The translations under genes were made by a program, and so were the position numbers. Source: Clarireedia homoeocarpa (taxonomy: Eukaryota; Ascomycota; Leotiomycetes; Helotiales; Rutstroemiaceae). From it: DNA of 64,000 nt. Of this stretch, positions 26,037-36,955 are shown piece by piece. The notes under the pieces were generated by a model, which ran no database searches, was not told the DNA's origin, and saw nothing but the letters and a program-made list of their open reading frames with translations. The stretch covers positions 290,305 through 354,304 of the forward strand of contig LNKV01000042.1 in the NCBI GenBank assembly GCA_001465935.1, given 5' to 3'. Numbering within the stretch: position 1 is the stretch's first letter; each line of letters starts with the position of its first letter.

Positions 26037-26993
26037 TCACTCATCTCCTATCCTCTCATTATATCTCCCCTCCCCTTTCACCTCAACCCACTTGCTCCCC
26101 ACAACCGGCAGACTCCTGACCCTCCTCTCCTTCAACCAACCCTCCACATCCATCTTCCCCTTCCCATCCGTCCCCAGCCAATCTAACGTCACATCACTCT
26201 CCGACGCCGCCTCCCCCATAACCGGCGACTTCCTCGCCTCGGGCGTCGTCAGCGCCGTCGTCTCCACTCCCGACCTCCACCCCCACCCCGACTCATCCTC
26301 CTCCTCCAACGGCGACAACTCCTCCCACCCACTCCCACATGACTCCCTTCTCGAAAACTCAAAATTAACCGGCAACCACACGGGCGCATCCCCATGCAGC
26401 GGTGTATCCTGACGCAGAAACGGATACTCCGCTGGTTGAACCTCCGGCGTCGTGGGGCTCCGCTCTGTGTTCTGCAGATTCCACGTCATGATGCGGAGTT
26501 GTTGCTCGTACAGACTGGCTTGGTAGTTGATCATTTGCTGGCTGAGTCTGCGCTCGTGCTCGACTTGTGCCCAGTAGCGGTGGGTTGCTTCTTCGAGGGA
26601 TAATTGGCCGAGTCGGCTGAGAATGATGCCTTCTTGGCGAGTGGATTCGTTGAGACGACTGCATATCCAGCTCAATTGCTTTTTGGCATTGCGACGAATC
26701 TTCTGATGCGTGGCTGTAGCGAGGGTTGTCTCAAGGGCAGGAATTCTGCGCGCGAGACTATTAGTTCTGAGATTTTCGCGGTGAAGAGCAAGTAGCAGAT
26801 AGTGTCTTTCGGGGTGAAAAGCAAGTTGGGGCTCGGAGAGTGGAACGGAGCTTGCTTGAATGCGAGGAGGGGCAGAGACGGCGCTCAGTGGATAGTAGGT
26901 CAAGGGGCTGGAAAGAAATGTTTGCGGCCGCTCCCATCCTGTAATAACACTGAGTGACTGGCCCCGAGAAGCCTTGCAAGTCCCAGTATTCAT
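26037..26993 (-). CDS. Hypothetical protein, 318 aa
   Basis: A single open frame of 318 codons with balanced composition and no repeats, better than any chance frame nearby. Residues about 75-190 look helical and charged (KIRRNAKKQLSWICSRLNES through EEATHRYWAQVEHERRLSQQ) and may form a coiled coil. The C-terminal third is acidic and Ser/Gly/Trp-rich (SGWEELSPLEEEDESGWGW) with a short conserved-looking tail. I do not recognise a family. The start at 26993 is simply the first ATG of the frame; an upstream exon cannot be excluded. Confidence 0.6.
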   Translation of the reverse strand: MNTGTCKASRGQSLSVITGWERPQTFLSSPLTYYPLSAVSAPPRIQASSVPLSEPQLAFHPERHYLLLALHRENLRTNSLARRIPALETTLATATHQKIRRNAKKQLSWICSRLNESTRQEGIILSRLGQLSLEEATHRYWAQVEHERRLSQQMINYQASLYEQQLRIMTWNLQNTERSPTTPEVQPAEYPFLRQDTPLHGDAPVWLPVNFEFSRRESCGSGWEELSPLEEEDESGWGWRSGVETTALTTPEARKSPVMGEAASESDVTLDWLGTDGKGKMDVEGWLKERRVRSLPVVGSKWVEVKGEGRYNERIGDE

Positions 26994-27674
26994 TGTTGCT
27001 CTTTTGATGGGCCGGGCTTCTGCTTATCATCCGAGAGGAATTGATTCTCAAAAGCAAGTCTCAGCACAAAATAATGATAAAATCGTTGCTACAATGACAC
27101 AAACAGGATTAACGATACTGATCGCTGCACTCCTCCGGGAAGTATCAGAGGCAAGTATAGGTGAGAATGAGATAAAGAAAGCTGGCAACTACAGTAGTTT
27201 AGTAACAAGTAGGTTTAGACGAAGCTATCGTCGCTATTATTGGAGAAGAACTGCACAAGCTGATGAATGAAAAGTCCATGCTTGAAGTAAAGCTCCGACG
27301 GTGATTTCCATTTGCCAAGTATAGAAATTCTAGAAGGTTTCTCGACAAAGAATGGATTCGCAACTAATGAAAACTGACCCAAGCAAAGTACTGGTCCTTT
27401 GTTGTCGGTCTTGAAAAGACACCAGAGGCGAGATCCTTCTGTGAAATATAGCCGAAAGCCTAAGATCAAGAAATATGCAAATGGTTCTAATGGTCCTTTC
27501 TAATATCATGCTGGTAGGCTCCCCAGACAGACTTAATAACGTTGCAAGGCACCATGAAAGCGATCGAACAATCTTGCTCTCGCTATATATTCTTTCAATA
27601 TCAAACTCCCATTTGTATACATATTGGGATATCTACAAGACCTAGGCTAATGATAAGTCGTACTAAAACTCACA
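26994..27674. other. Intergenic, no gene seen
   Basis: Between the unknown gene and the putative glycosyltransferase. Short frames only; none has a domain. Confidence 0.5.
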
Positions 27675-29939
27675 TCAATTAGAAAGCTTGTTTGTAACAT
27701 CAGCCTTGCTGTTCGCTTCCTTTGCGGGTATCTCTTTAGCTTTAGACGCAGGAACTTCCTTCAAATCATGTCCCGTCTCTGTTGCTGGCGGTGCTGGGTT
27801 TTGCAATGGCTCATTTCCAGAGCAGAATAAATCGTCAGCAAGCATATAGATTCGCTGTTTTGCCACCGTCTCTTCTGCACATGCTCCAATTTCATGTCGG
27901 AATACCTGACTGTACTGTCCGGCTCTTAATTCCAAAGTTTCATGGTCCAAGTATTCTCCATCCCAACTTAAAAGAGGCATTTCAGGAAGTTCGGGTAGTT
28001 CCGAAAGGAGACTTTGTAGGGAAGTCGTAAGTAGAGGTACCTCTTTATGTTTTAGAGAGAGATGTTCTGCAGGGTTTGCTGTAAAGTCCGACTCTTCATT
28101 CAACACATCCGTGTATTCCTCTGGCGGACTATACAAATCAGTGTGGATTGTAGATAAAGCATCCCAACTTTCAAAGTGAGGATAAAGAGTCCAGTAACCA
28201 CGTGCTCTTGCCAACTTGAGGATATGCTCTAGCCATGAGGGATAGGTCTTGCTGACCAGATCGCTCCTCAATGTTTTTGGTGGTGGCAAGTAGTGTTGGG
28301 AGAAGATCACCCGAGCAATAAAATCGTGAAGTTCGACCCATTTCTCTCCGAAGTATAGCGCAGCATTACTATTTGGAGCTTGCCATAAGAACGGACTGGG
28401 TTTGGCGTTTGGTGACGGAGGGGGAGAAAACTCTGCCGAATCATTAAGATACGTCGATGGTAAATCTAGACTGATGGCTAACATATTCTTCTGGAAGTCG
28501 TTTCTGTTGTAGGAATATCTGTATTCCAAAAGCGTGTATTTGAGGTAATGATAATAGAGAGGTGAAAGCTCGACCTGGGGCGACAATACCAAGATATGAG
28601 CGGTCGTTGGATCTGCCGGCCAAAAAGACTCCAAAAATCTTATCGAGTTTTCTTCCGCCGTAAGACCATGTTGAGGGATGCGATGATGCAGTGTAAGGAG
28701 GCTACCAGTCTCTCGATCTGGGTGTGGTGGCCATTTGAATCGCGCAAGGTAGCGTCTGGTAGGTTCATCTATGTCATGAGGTAATTCTATCGTCAGCCGT
28801 GGCAGGTTGCTTTGGAAGTAGTCCGCTTTTGATAGGGACGTGAGTAGTCGAATCAACGACCCTGTTTGGCGAGGTTGCGCATGAACGATGATATCAATAC
28901 TAGTTTTCGACCAGGCTGTACACATTAGCTCAGTGCAGATCATGCAGATGAGAGTAACTGACCGCTGAGTGCAGCACTATCCAATTGAGTGATCCACATC
29001 AGGTTCTGTTCAACGTCGGCAGGAAGCTCGATCAAAGTCCGCTGTAGCTTATTTGTGCGGCTTCTAAACCCCGATATCAGGAAGTCTTCCTCATCATCAG
29101 ATCCATCGATTATGACAGCCTGCGGATGGACGAAGTCATTGATGTGTTTGAGACCAGCAGAACAACTGACTTCCATTCGGAAGTCTGTGCTGTGCAAGGA
29201 AAAGTCAGGTCGCGCATCTATTTAGGTCAGAACTTTCCCCTCATTTCGTGCATAGAAGCATACCATGAAAGAATATCTGGCACTCTTTCGAGACTCCATT
29301 CACAGCTCGCAGTATGTCCATCGGTATTTCGTCCCTCCCCATGAATGCAAAATGTACGTAGTTCCTTTCTCTAAGAGCCATTTCGCAGGCAATCGGTAGT
29401 AAAGTTGACGCGCTTTTTACACTAGCAGCAGCAAAAAGCTATGCAGCCGTTAGCAGGAAATCAATGGACACGGTTTAGGTGTAGAAACATACCACATTAT
29501 TGTTGATTGGATCGTAGCCTTTGACGGCTGTGGACATCGCCTGCAAAGTCGAGGCAAGCTGGTAGAACTTGATCGGGCCATTGAAATTGTGCCCAGTCAA
29601 CTCTTCTGACTCTATCTCATTCGATGAAGATTGCCGGGTCGGATTGAGCTGTGGCAATGAAGCTTTTGCTGCAGCCTGTGCAGGGCTTTCGCCGGGTCTA
29701 TCATATCGTGGTCTTGGTCGTGGATTCGAAAGATCCGTTGGCATATTCTTGTAGAAATAATAGAGTCCAATTCCGACCAGCAGACCTATTATCACCTTCT
29801 TAACCGCTCGATTTCGGACATGAGGTGTATTGCGATGTTTCCAAGCCATTCCCAACGGCGTTTTCGAACCCGGTTTATGGTCATCGTCCCGTTTCCCCAA
29901 TTCTACATCTCCATGGAATAGCCGTGGTGGGAGAGGCAT
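27675..29939 (-). CDS. Putative type II membrane glycosyltransferase (GT2-like)
   Basis: Exons on the minus strand are 29939-29493, 29438-29264, 29217-28963 and 28915-27675, joining to 705 aa with introns of 46-54 bp. The N-terminus is cytosolic and basic, then one membrane segment (VKKVIIGLLVGIGLYYFY, about residues 46-63), a Pro/Arg-rich stem and a large lumenal domain. Landmarks are HFAFMGRDEIPMDI, VHPQAVIIDGSDDEEDF, IDIIVHAQPRQTGSLIRLL, HILVLSPQVELSPLYYHYLK and FGEKWVELHDFI. The order fits a fungal family usually labelled glycosyltransferase 2-like; donor and acceptor are unknown to me. The IIDGSDDEED acidic stretch may be the metal or nucleotide-sugar site, which is inference. Golgi location is inferred from topology. 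The Lys/Ala/Glu-rich tail is poorly structured. Confidence 0.8.
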
Positions 29940-30727
29940 TTTGCACTTCCCACCTTGCTGAAGAGCTTATGATTGAAGGATAACTGCCATACGGAAAGAC
30001 GAGGGAGGAATGGAGCGTTTGCCAAGGAATAAGTTAGTGGATTGAAACCTGGCTCTATTGGATGGTCATCACATCGATCTTCCTCTTCCTTCTTCCTTCT
30101 TCCGCGATACGAGTAACGAGAAGTGTTGACAAACGGCCTTGAGATAAAATGCAAAGTCCAAATGAATTATTGTTTATCGGTCGAGAATCTCAATCTTTAT
30201 CTCAGAACTATCAAAGCAAGCATCAGGGAAAGCAGCTGCACGGACGTTTCAATTCCACCAGATGTTACCAGGGCCACCCCACCACGCCCACCGCAACCCA
30301 CCTACAAAGGGTACACATTGACTGTCTGCTTATCATGCTTGTTCTCCACGGTCCCCTAATAAGTTACGAGAAGATGGGAATGATAATGCGTTTAGCATTG
30401 AGGACACGGAGTCCTATCGCTTCGTGCAGTCTAGTAAATTCTTTGGTGAAACGATCCTTTGACATTGCTCGACGGATGGTTTTTTCATTTTCGGCTTTAA
30501 GGTTAAGGTAGTTATTCAGTACACGATTTCACAAAGCAGGACAGAGAGTAGATTATGCCGCCGAAAAAAAATATAAGGCATTTTCTCAGTGACGCAGCTG
30601 CGAGGGATTGCTTTGCAGCAAGACCGATAAATTCCCGCAGGCCAAAAGAAATACAGTAGAAACCAAATTGCATTTGACACATCAAGTTTTGCTGAACAAG
30701 ATTGGACTAAGATGAGGCAAAAGATAA
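29940..30727. other. Intergenic, no gene seen
   Basis: Upstream of the glycosyltransferase-like gene and downstream of the tRNA-Val gene. Nothing coding was recognised. Confidence 0.5.
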
Positions 30728-30814
30728 TGATCGAACCCGGGCTCGAACCGGGGACCTTGTCCGTTTTAACCTTAGATGTTAAGGACACGTGATAACCAAC
30801 TACACCATCCAACC
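30728..30814 (-). tRNA. tRNA-Val (AAC) with a 13-nt intron
   Basis: The reverse strand folds as a full cloverleaf. The acceptor is GGTTGGA with TTCGATC (two Watson-Crick-breaking wobbles tolerated), the D arm GTGTAGTTGGTTATCAC, the anticodon stem TGTCC/GGACA and the T arm CCCGG-TTCGAGC-CCGGG; the discriminator is A. The 20-nt loop between the anticodon arms splits into seven loop bases (TTAACA plus C) and an intron TCTAAGGTTAAAA after position 37. Within it GTTAA pairs with TTAAC of the anticodon loop, the normal anticodon-intron helix. Internal A and B boxes are intact. Confidence 0.9.
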
Positions 30815-30994
30815 ATTCTTGATGCAGGCATTATATTTATTTGTATTTATATTTTGGATAAATGTCACCGTGCTTTGTTCGCGAACCCTACTAAGTTAGG
30901 TGGGTCGAAAGACCCTAGCCAAGGCCTCAATTTATAAGGTCACTCATCCTCTCGAGCGCAGTGAGAATACTATTATAGACCAAGATTAACTGAC

Positions 30995-31132
30995 AAATGA
31001 CGCTCCGCTGGCTCTCCGAGGGCCACTGCCGTGGAGGCAGACTATTTCTTCTATCTTCTATATATTCTTCTACTAATCTATCTATTCTGCCTTCACGGCA
31101 GTGGCCCTCGGAGAGCCAGCGGAGCGTCATTT
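30995..31132. mobile_element. 138-bp foldback / MITE-like element
   Basis: Two 46-bp arms (30995-31040 and 31087-31132) are inverted copies with one mismatch, separated by a 46-bp AT-rich loop. The arms include ACGCTCCGCTGGCTCTCC and GGGCCACTGCCGTG. About 39 bp of the same arm occur again inside the helicase gene at 55237-55275. No unambiguous target-site duplication is visible at either end, and no transposase is encoded, so it would be non-autonomous. An arm-to-arm transcript would form an almost perfect hairpin. Confidence 0.8.
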
Positions 31133-32680
31133 ACTTATCCTCAAGCTGGCGGGACATGCTGTCAGTATGAATTACAAGCTACACCAAGCGAATGATAATT
31201 TCAAGACTACCAACTATCAGACCCCAAAGCTGGATTTCTGACCTTGCAATTCTACACGTTCTGAAAAGCCTCAGCAGCGCCGCTGAATCGAACATCAGGA
31301 TCTACTCCTAGTGTTGGCTTTTTCAAAAGTAACTGAAATTCATTCAAATTAATGTGCAACAGTCCCATGATGGACCAGTACTATCCATTTGACATTTGTT
31401 AACAGTGCATCTGCCAAGTGCTACATGCTCACACCTCATCTATTCTTTCTACCTGGTATCTGAACACTGAATTATGATACACGACGATCAACTCTACTCC
31501 CATCTCTCGCATGCCGGCAGTATCCCACACCCACTAGCAGTTACCCCATCCCCAGCGTTGTGATAAGTCCTCGCTCGATAGCCGCACATACGCCTAGTCG
31601 TGGTCGTAGCCGCAGTTGCCACCGTAATCAGACATCTCAGGTTGGTGTTTGCCCGAGTTTTCTAACGTCGCAGTCGTGTGCGATATGATGCATATGAATT
31701 CAGTATTGTGATCTTTTTGAGTAGGCTGCTGGAGGAGACTTCCTTGCAGACGTCAACCGTTGCCACAGTCCGATATCAGGTATTTGGCAATTAGCATTTA
31801 ACTCAAACCAAAAGTCCAAGTCTGACCTGACCATTATGGATAGATGAATGTCCTGAAGGAGAGGTGAACAAAGCTTTTAATATGAGGTTAATTATTGAGA
31901 TGTCCCGGAATGTAAGTTGGAAAATCCAAAATGACAAAATTGGCCAAGTCGTGCTCTTCTGTTTGCTGGGCGTGGATAACAATTTCGTCACTCTGGTTAA
32001 TCGGGAAGAACCGTTTAACCGGAAGGTATTTATCTGATTGATTGGCGCCGGTATGGTTTCTGTGCCGCCGTCATGCATTTTGTGCCTTTTTCGTGTTCGT
32101 GTTCGTGTTTTTGTAGGCGTGGTGCTCTTGAAAGCATGGTGTCGACGTAGCAATTGAACTGATGAAGTTTTCCCTTCATCAACTTTGACACTCGAGACAT
32201 AACAGTATCCAGGGACCTTCAAGAGAGTCAGTATGACTTACGGCGTAATTTGAAGTGTAGGAATGTTCACCAGAGCTCTGGAGAGCTATGAAACACCTCT
32301 TCATTATTGAACTAATCGCCAAATGCACTTTGAAATAGGAACATCGTCAAAAGTATTCCCTGCCGGAATTGATTGCATCTTTAAGTAGGCTCCTAAATCC
32401 ACCTTTTTGATCATGGACGTTGTCAGTGAAACAGCATTGACTGCTGGCCTGTTATGCGTGAGGTGCTCTCACCGGTGACGGTTCGTTTCATGATGTTGAA
32501 GAGGTAAGATGAAGCACAAGCTGTGCACCTCTTCCAGAAGTTTTTAGGCGATCAATCGTGCCAGTCTAACCAAACCGCAAAAATGTGAACATCACAACTT
32601 TGCGATATTAAAGAGACAAATCTACAAAAAAGAAAAAGAAAAAGGAAAATTAAAAAAATAAGGCGTGAAACAAGAAGCAA
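31133..32680. other. Intergenic, no gene seen
   Basis: Between the foldback element and the tRNA-Thr gene. Open frames are short and without domains (longest 139 codons, minus, 31803-32222). Confidence 0.5.
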
Positions 32681-32768
32681 AGCTCCATGCAGGACTCGAA
32701 CCTGCGACCTCATCATTTCATATATATATGAATACGAGTGACGCGCTCTACCTCTGAGCTAAAGGAGC
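32681..32768 (-). tRNA. tRNA-Thr (CGT) with a palindromic 16-nt intron
   Basis: Reverse-strand cloverleaf: acceptor GCTCCTT with ATGGAGC (one T-T mismatch at 6:67), D arm GCTCAGAGGTAGAGC, anticodon stem CGTCA/TGATG with a G-T pair, T arm GCAGG-TTCGAGT-CCTGC. The loop is CTCGTA plus A with anticodon CGT, and the intron after position 37 is TTCATATATATATGAA, a perfect palindrome. Without it the tRNA is 72 nt. The mismatch and a T discriminator make reduced function possible, but both internal promoter boxes are present. Confidence 0.85.
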
Positions 32769-34653
32769 ATGAACTGATTTGAATTACCGATATCGGGACA
32801 TTGATTAAATGTTCCTTTATACACTCTATATTATAAATTCTCCTTCCAGCTGGAGGGATAAATGACGTGTCGCTCCCATGACAAATAATCGCGACACTTT
32901 GATAGGCCTCGGATAAAGTCTTGGCACTCTACGCAGTAATCTACTTTAGATAGAAAATTGAACCTCCATTTTTGATTCTCCGAGCTACAAAGCTAATATA
33001 TACGCATCACCTGTATCGCAGGATGCCTTCGTGGCGTCCTGGTCAACGGTACACCGAGCATCTGTATCGCAGGATACCTTCGTGGCGTCCTGGTCAACGG
33101 TACACCGAGCATCTGTATCGCAGGATACCTTCGTGGCGTCCTGGTCAACGGTACACCGAGACGCATATCGCAGCCTGCCTTCGCGGCCGACTGAGCAACG
33201 ATTGTGTACTCTGGGTGTGGCTTCTTCGCGAAGCCCCCTCTCTCCTGGGTTGCTGTTGACCTTCGTGGCCATCAGATTTACTACCCAGTCGAGCTTAATG
33301 TTTGTTAATAGGCACTCTTTTGGCAGAGTCCGAAAAACGACCAGCAAAGAGCCAAGAATTTCATCAGGTCGATAACGAGAAAACATAGGCGACGCAAAGT
33401 CGCCAATCATGGGCCTACTAGTATCGCTATCAACCAGAGTAGTGTTATGTTGAATTCGTCGCAAACAGGAACCACTAATGTGTTAGTGTTCCTTCCAAGG
33501 ATAGCGAAATAACAACCATCGTTTAACAATCCTATACGTATAGTGGACCTTCGATCTCTCACGATGACCCAGCCACAAATTGTGCCGATTCAGAAGCTGG
33601 CTCAACGATTTGGATAAGCTTGTGGGTAGCTTGAGAGCGATGCTATACTATATTGGAGAGTTGGTAGAAAACGACCCTACAGTGATGAAGAAGATAAAGG
33701 GGGTTGGTATACTACAAGCTGGTTAGGATATTGTCTGTTGCTTAGTACTTCTTTGCTAATCATACTAGGTCGTCGACACCAGCTTCTTATTATGTCTTGT
33801 ATTAGCAAGGACGTATTTTACTTGAAGTGTGGTCATATATATGAGCTTCCGGGGGAGCTTAAAGATATAAAGAAGTTACAATATATCTTCGCGTCATACT
33901 GGAAAGCACGGGTATGCACTTTGGTTCTTTCGTTCTCTTCGAAATCTCATGCTCTTTGTAGGAAATTGTTCGATATAGTGTTCGGCTTCTGGAAGAATTT
34001 TTGCAACAAAATTCAGAGCAGAATCAAAAGGCTATGAATATTTTATCTCCAAGCTTCCTTTAAATTTTCTTTGGTTGATAATCACCATTTATCCAACACA
34101 GAGAGAAGGTCTATATAAGCAGAATATATTTCCTTAGTATATAGAACTTCGTACTCAGAATAATATACTCTTTCGCAATCACCGAGGGATGATTGTCCCT
34201 GCTCCATCGACCGACAACTATTGATCACATATGAATATCTACTGATACGCCTTGCAGAACCATACAATATACAATAGTACCAACTAGCTTTTCTAGTTCA
34301 ATTCTTGGCAATTAAATTCCAGCACCCAGCCGACACAAGATTTACCCCTCATCCCCACTCAGAGCATCAGAACATCGGTCCACATAATAAGTTGTTCATA
34401 TATCTGCCTCTTTTCACACATTCAAATCAACATGCTAGAACCTGTAAAAGTGCCATCTACATGCAGCACATGTGTGGGTATTTCAATGCTATCAGACGAT
34501 TATCATATCCTTTCCACTACAGCAGAAACAGCTTGACCATATTCTATTCTCTGATATCATCCGACGTTAAGCATCATCCTTGACCTTCTGCAGCAAGTGC
34601 TGCAAGCAAGCTCATCCCGGCACTCTTTTTCCAGTATGATGTTAACCCCAACC
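32769..34653. other. Intergenic with a 51-bp tandem repeat
   Basis: Apart from the repeat at 33011-33203 I see no coding signal that holds up. A frame at 33738-34037 encodes a short peptide with YLKCGHIYELPGELKDIKK, which has some protein-like character, but it has no partner exons and lies in AT-rich DNA. It may be a gene relic. Confidence 0.45.
33011..33203. repeat. 51-bp tandem repeat (3 copies plus a diverged part)
   Basis: Units at 33011-33061, 33062-33112 and 33113-33163 start CTGTATCGCAGGAT and end GGTACACCGAGCA; a diverged fourth part runs to about 33203. The period is divisible by three, so 17-residue repeats appear in several frames on both strands without being evidence for a gene. 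Confidence 0.9.
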
Positions 34654-35594
34654 TCAAGTCTCTTTCTCCCCAACACATCGAGTAATTTCCACGCCGTCCT
34701 AAGAAGTCAGTGGAAGGAGCCTCGACAGGGTCAGACAACTTACTGGCTCTCCAGTAGGCTCAAAGCTATGAATCAATTGACTCTCATAAACGAGATTCGG
34801 GTTCCCTTTGAGCTCCGTATTCAATTCCTCAACAGCGCCATACTGAGTTGCAGATCTTTGCGCAAACCTATCAGTATCACGCTTGCCCTCCTTGGTCAAT
34901 TTCGATCGTTTCTCCTCGACACTGCTACGAACATACTCCAAATATGGAGGGTTTCCTGGACTAATGACATTGTCCGCCGCCAGAACAGCACCCTTTCCGA
35001 TCAGTCCCAATTGTTCGCATAGTTTCAAGTCCGACGTATATGCAGGTTTATAATGATCTAGGAACATCATGTCAATGGACCTCAAGCCATCGGCATGCAG
35101 TTTCCGGATCCCCTCATCACTTGGACCAACAATTACTTCCACAAAATCCTTCAGGCCAGCGAACTCGACTAAATCACGAATGACTTGTGCGAATTTCGGG
35201 CTTCTTTCCAACGAATAATATTTCTCCCCTCCTGCAGTCCGCACTGCATCACCAAAGAGAATCGTAGAGTATCCACAGTAACCTCCCAGCTCTACCATTA
35301 TTCGAGGTTTACATTCTTTGATTATTCCAGTTACTATGGATCCTTTGTCTTCGCCAACGTTCATAAGATACTTCTTAGTTCGCCCATACTCATCAATAGC
35401 TCGGAGAACGCCTGCTGGTGAACCTTGGATGGTTTCACGGTTATGATGGGATCGCACGAATTCAACAAGCTCTTCTTCTCGCCCGTCGTCAAACTGGGGC
35501 ACATATTAGTCAATTGCTACTTGACCAGTTGCGGGAAACTCACAAAGGTTATTTCTTGCGAAGCATATGACTTCTTCTCGTCGAATTGAGCCAT
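34654..35594 (-). CDS. Catechol-type O-methyltransferase, likely mycosporine pathway
   Basis: Exons on the minus strand are 35594-35544, 35493-34744 and 34698-34654, giving 281 aa. Both introns are short (50 and 45 bp). SAM-dependent class I methyltransferase features are VELGGYCGYSTILFGDA (motif I), YYSLERSPKFA (the acidic ribose-binding region), MMFLDHYKPAYTSDLKLCE (metal-binding Asp) and AADNVISPGNP (second metal-site Asp/Asn), as in catechol O-methyltransferases. The C-terminal exon reads DGVEITRCVGEKET. It is divergent from a sugar-phosphate cyclase 1.36 kb away. In cyanobacteria a DHQS-like cyclase plus an O-methyltransferase make 4-deoxygadusol, so this gene is a good candidate for the methylation step. 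The assignment is by context; the sequence alone only shows the COMT-like fold. Confidence 0.88.
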
Positions 35595-36017
35595 GGTAAT
35601 GTCTATACAGCACCTTTGCGAAATGTGTAATGCGATATGGACATTATTCAGAGGTCAATTTGGGAGTGTTCTTCATTCTGGAAGCACCACGGCTCATCCC
35701 GAACAGAAGCTGAACATTTCGTGGGGTTTTTCCGTGTTCATGTCGTGTTCGGACTTGTCAGTTCATGTTGTAAGTGTAAGCGTAATCGATTCGATACGTC
35801 GTTTATTACGAGTCATAGTCAATGAGCAAAATTCTCTCAATTCCGGCAAGCTCGTCACCACACTACACACTAAGACTAGGCTACCCGCCCCCGCGTAATG
35901 GGAACCGATGTGGGGTCCAACATCTAGTCGATCATTTCGATCGAAATAGAACAACGCAACTTACGACAAAATCGCGATGATAACATCACATTCTGATGAT
36001 TCTGATACTCGGCATGA

Positions 36018-36114
36018 ACATCTAAGGAGATGGCAGACATCTAAGGAGATGGCAGACATCTAAGGAGATGGCAGACATCTAAGGAGATGGCAGATATCTA
36101 AGGAGATAGCAGAT
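36018..36114. repeat. 19-bp tandem repeat (5 copies)
   Basis: Unit CATCTAAGGAGATGGCAGA repeated five times, the last copies with one to two changes. It sits about 420 bp from one start codon and 840 bp from the other in the divergent promoter. Confidence 0.92.
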
Positions 36115-36886
36115 TTATTTCCAATCAAATTGGTGAGCATATGCACGTTGTCAATTTGAGGGTGTGCGAGCGGGTAGATACAGGAGTTGTGTTGCAAAGG
36201 AACGACAGGAAAACGAGGCGTCTAGATCTATGCGAGGCAGCTAGTAGTTCTACGGAAGGTACAACAGTGTAAGGTGACGGACGCCCAAGAAACTACATCT
36301 ACCCGAGATGGCACCAGCTGATCGTGGGGTTCCTATGGAATTTTTCCATTTGGATGCATCTTGCATACTGGGGAGAGAAGTCCTACTCCTGGTCCGCATT
36401 TTCTTCGCGCTTGTTTAATGCATTTTCGTAGGTGTGCAGCCGTCATGTTGGAGCAGCATACTTTCATCTCATTCGTTGTTGGTTTGTACCTGGATTTCCG
36501 GGACTGACATCAATGTTGTATCCGAGAAACAAGTGCGGCAACGGCTGACCCCGTTGTGGTTACCGTGAGGAACTAAGACTCTCTTGAGTGCAATCTAAAC
36601 GTGCAGATAACATCAAAACCCATGCTTGCCGTGGCAGCCTGTACCTCAACGTACCCCGATTGATGGATTTCATTTGTTGCTTCAGGAATCGCCAGCATTT
36701 CAAGAGGCGGCCAGGATAACGAGATGTTATCGTACCAGGTCTACTGTGCTTCTAATGCATTTTAGAAGATTGATCTAATCAGGCGTGTAATGATGTGATT
36801 GATATATCTCATAACGAGATCTTGGTCGAGCTGGCCCTACTCTTAGTATGCTTAAGAGACCTCATGTCCTCAGCCTGAAGACATCC

Positions 36887-36916
36887 GCATCCGCATCCGC
36901 ATCCGCATCCGCATCA
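36887..36916. repeat. GCATCC hexanucleotide run
   Basis: About five GCATCC units directly upstream of the chosen cyclase start. If translation began at 36848 they would encode Ser-Ala repeats. Confidence 0.8.
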
Positions 36917-36955
36917 ACTTCAACACACACAACATTTTCATTCCAATCTTCAAAC

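Larger units (their letters stand above)
35595..36955. promoter_or_regulatory. Divergent promoter with a 19-bp repeat array
   Basis: 1.36 kb between the start codons of the O-methyltransferase and the sugar-phosphate cyclase. It contains five adjacent 19-bp units at 36018-36114 and a GCATCC hexanucleotide run just before the cyclase start. Shared control of both genes is inferred from the head-to-head arrangement. Confidence 0.6.

Noticed and set aside
30927..31130. Short minus frame with LRWLSEGHCREG
   Set aside because: It is the reading of the foldback element arms; such peptides come from the repeat and not from a gene.
32985..33464. 159-codon minus frame
   Set aside because: Mostly translation of the 51-bp tandem repeat; remainder shows no domain.
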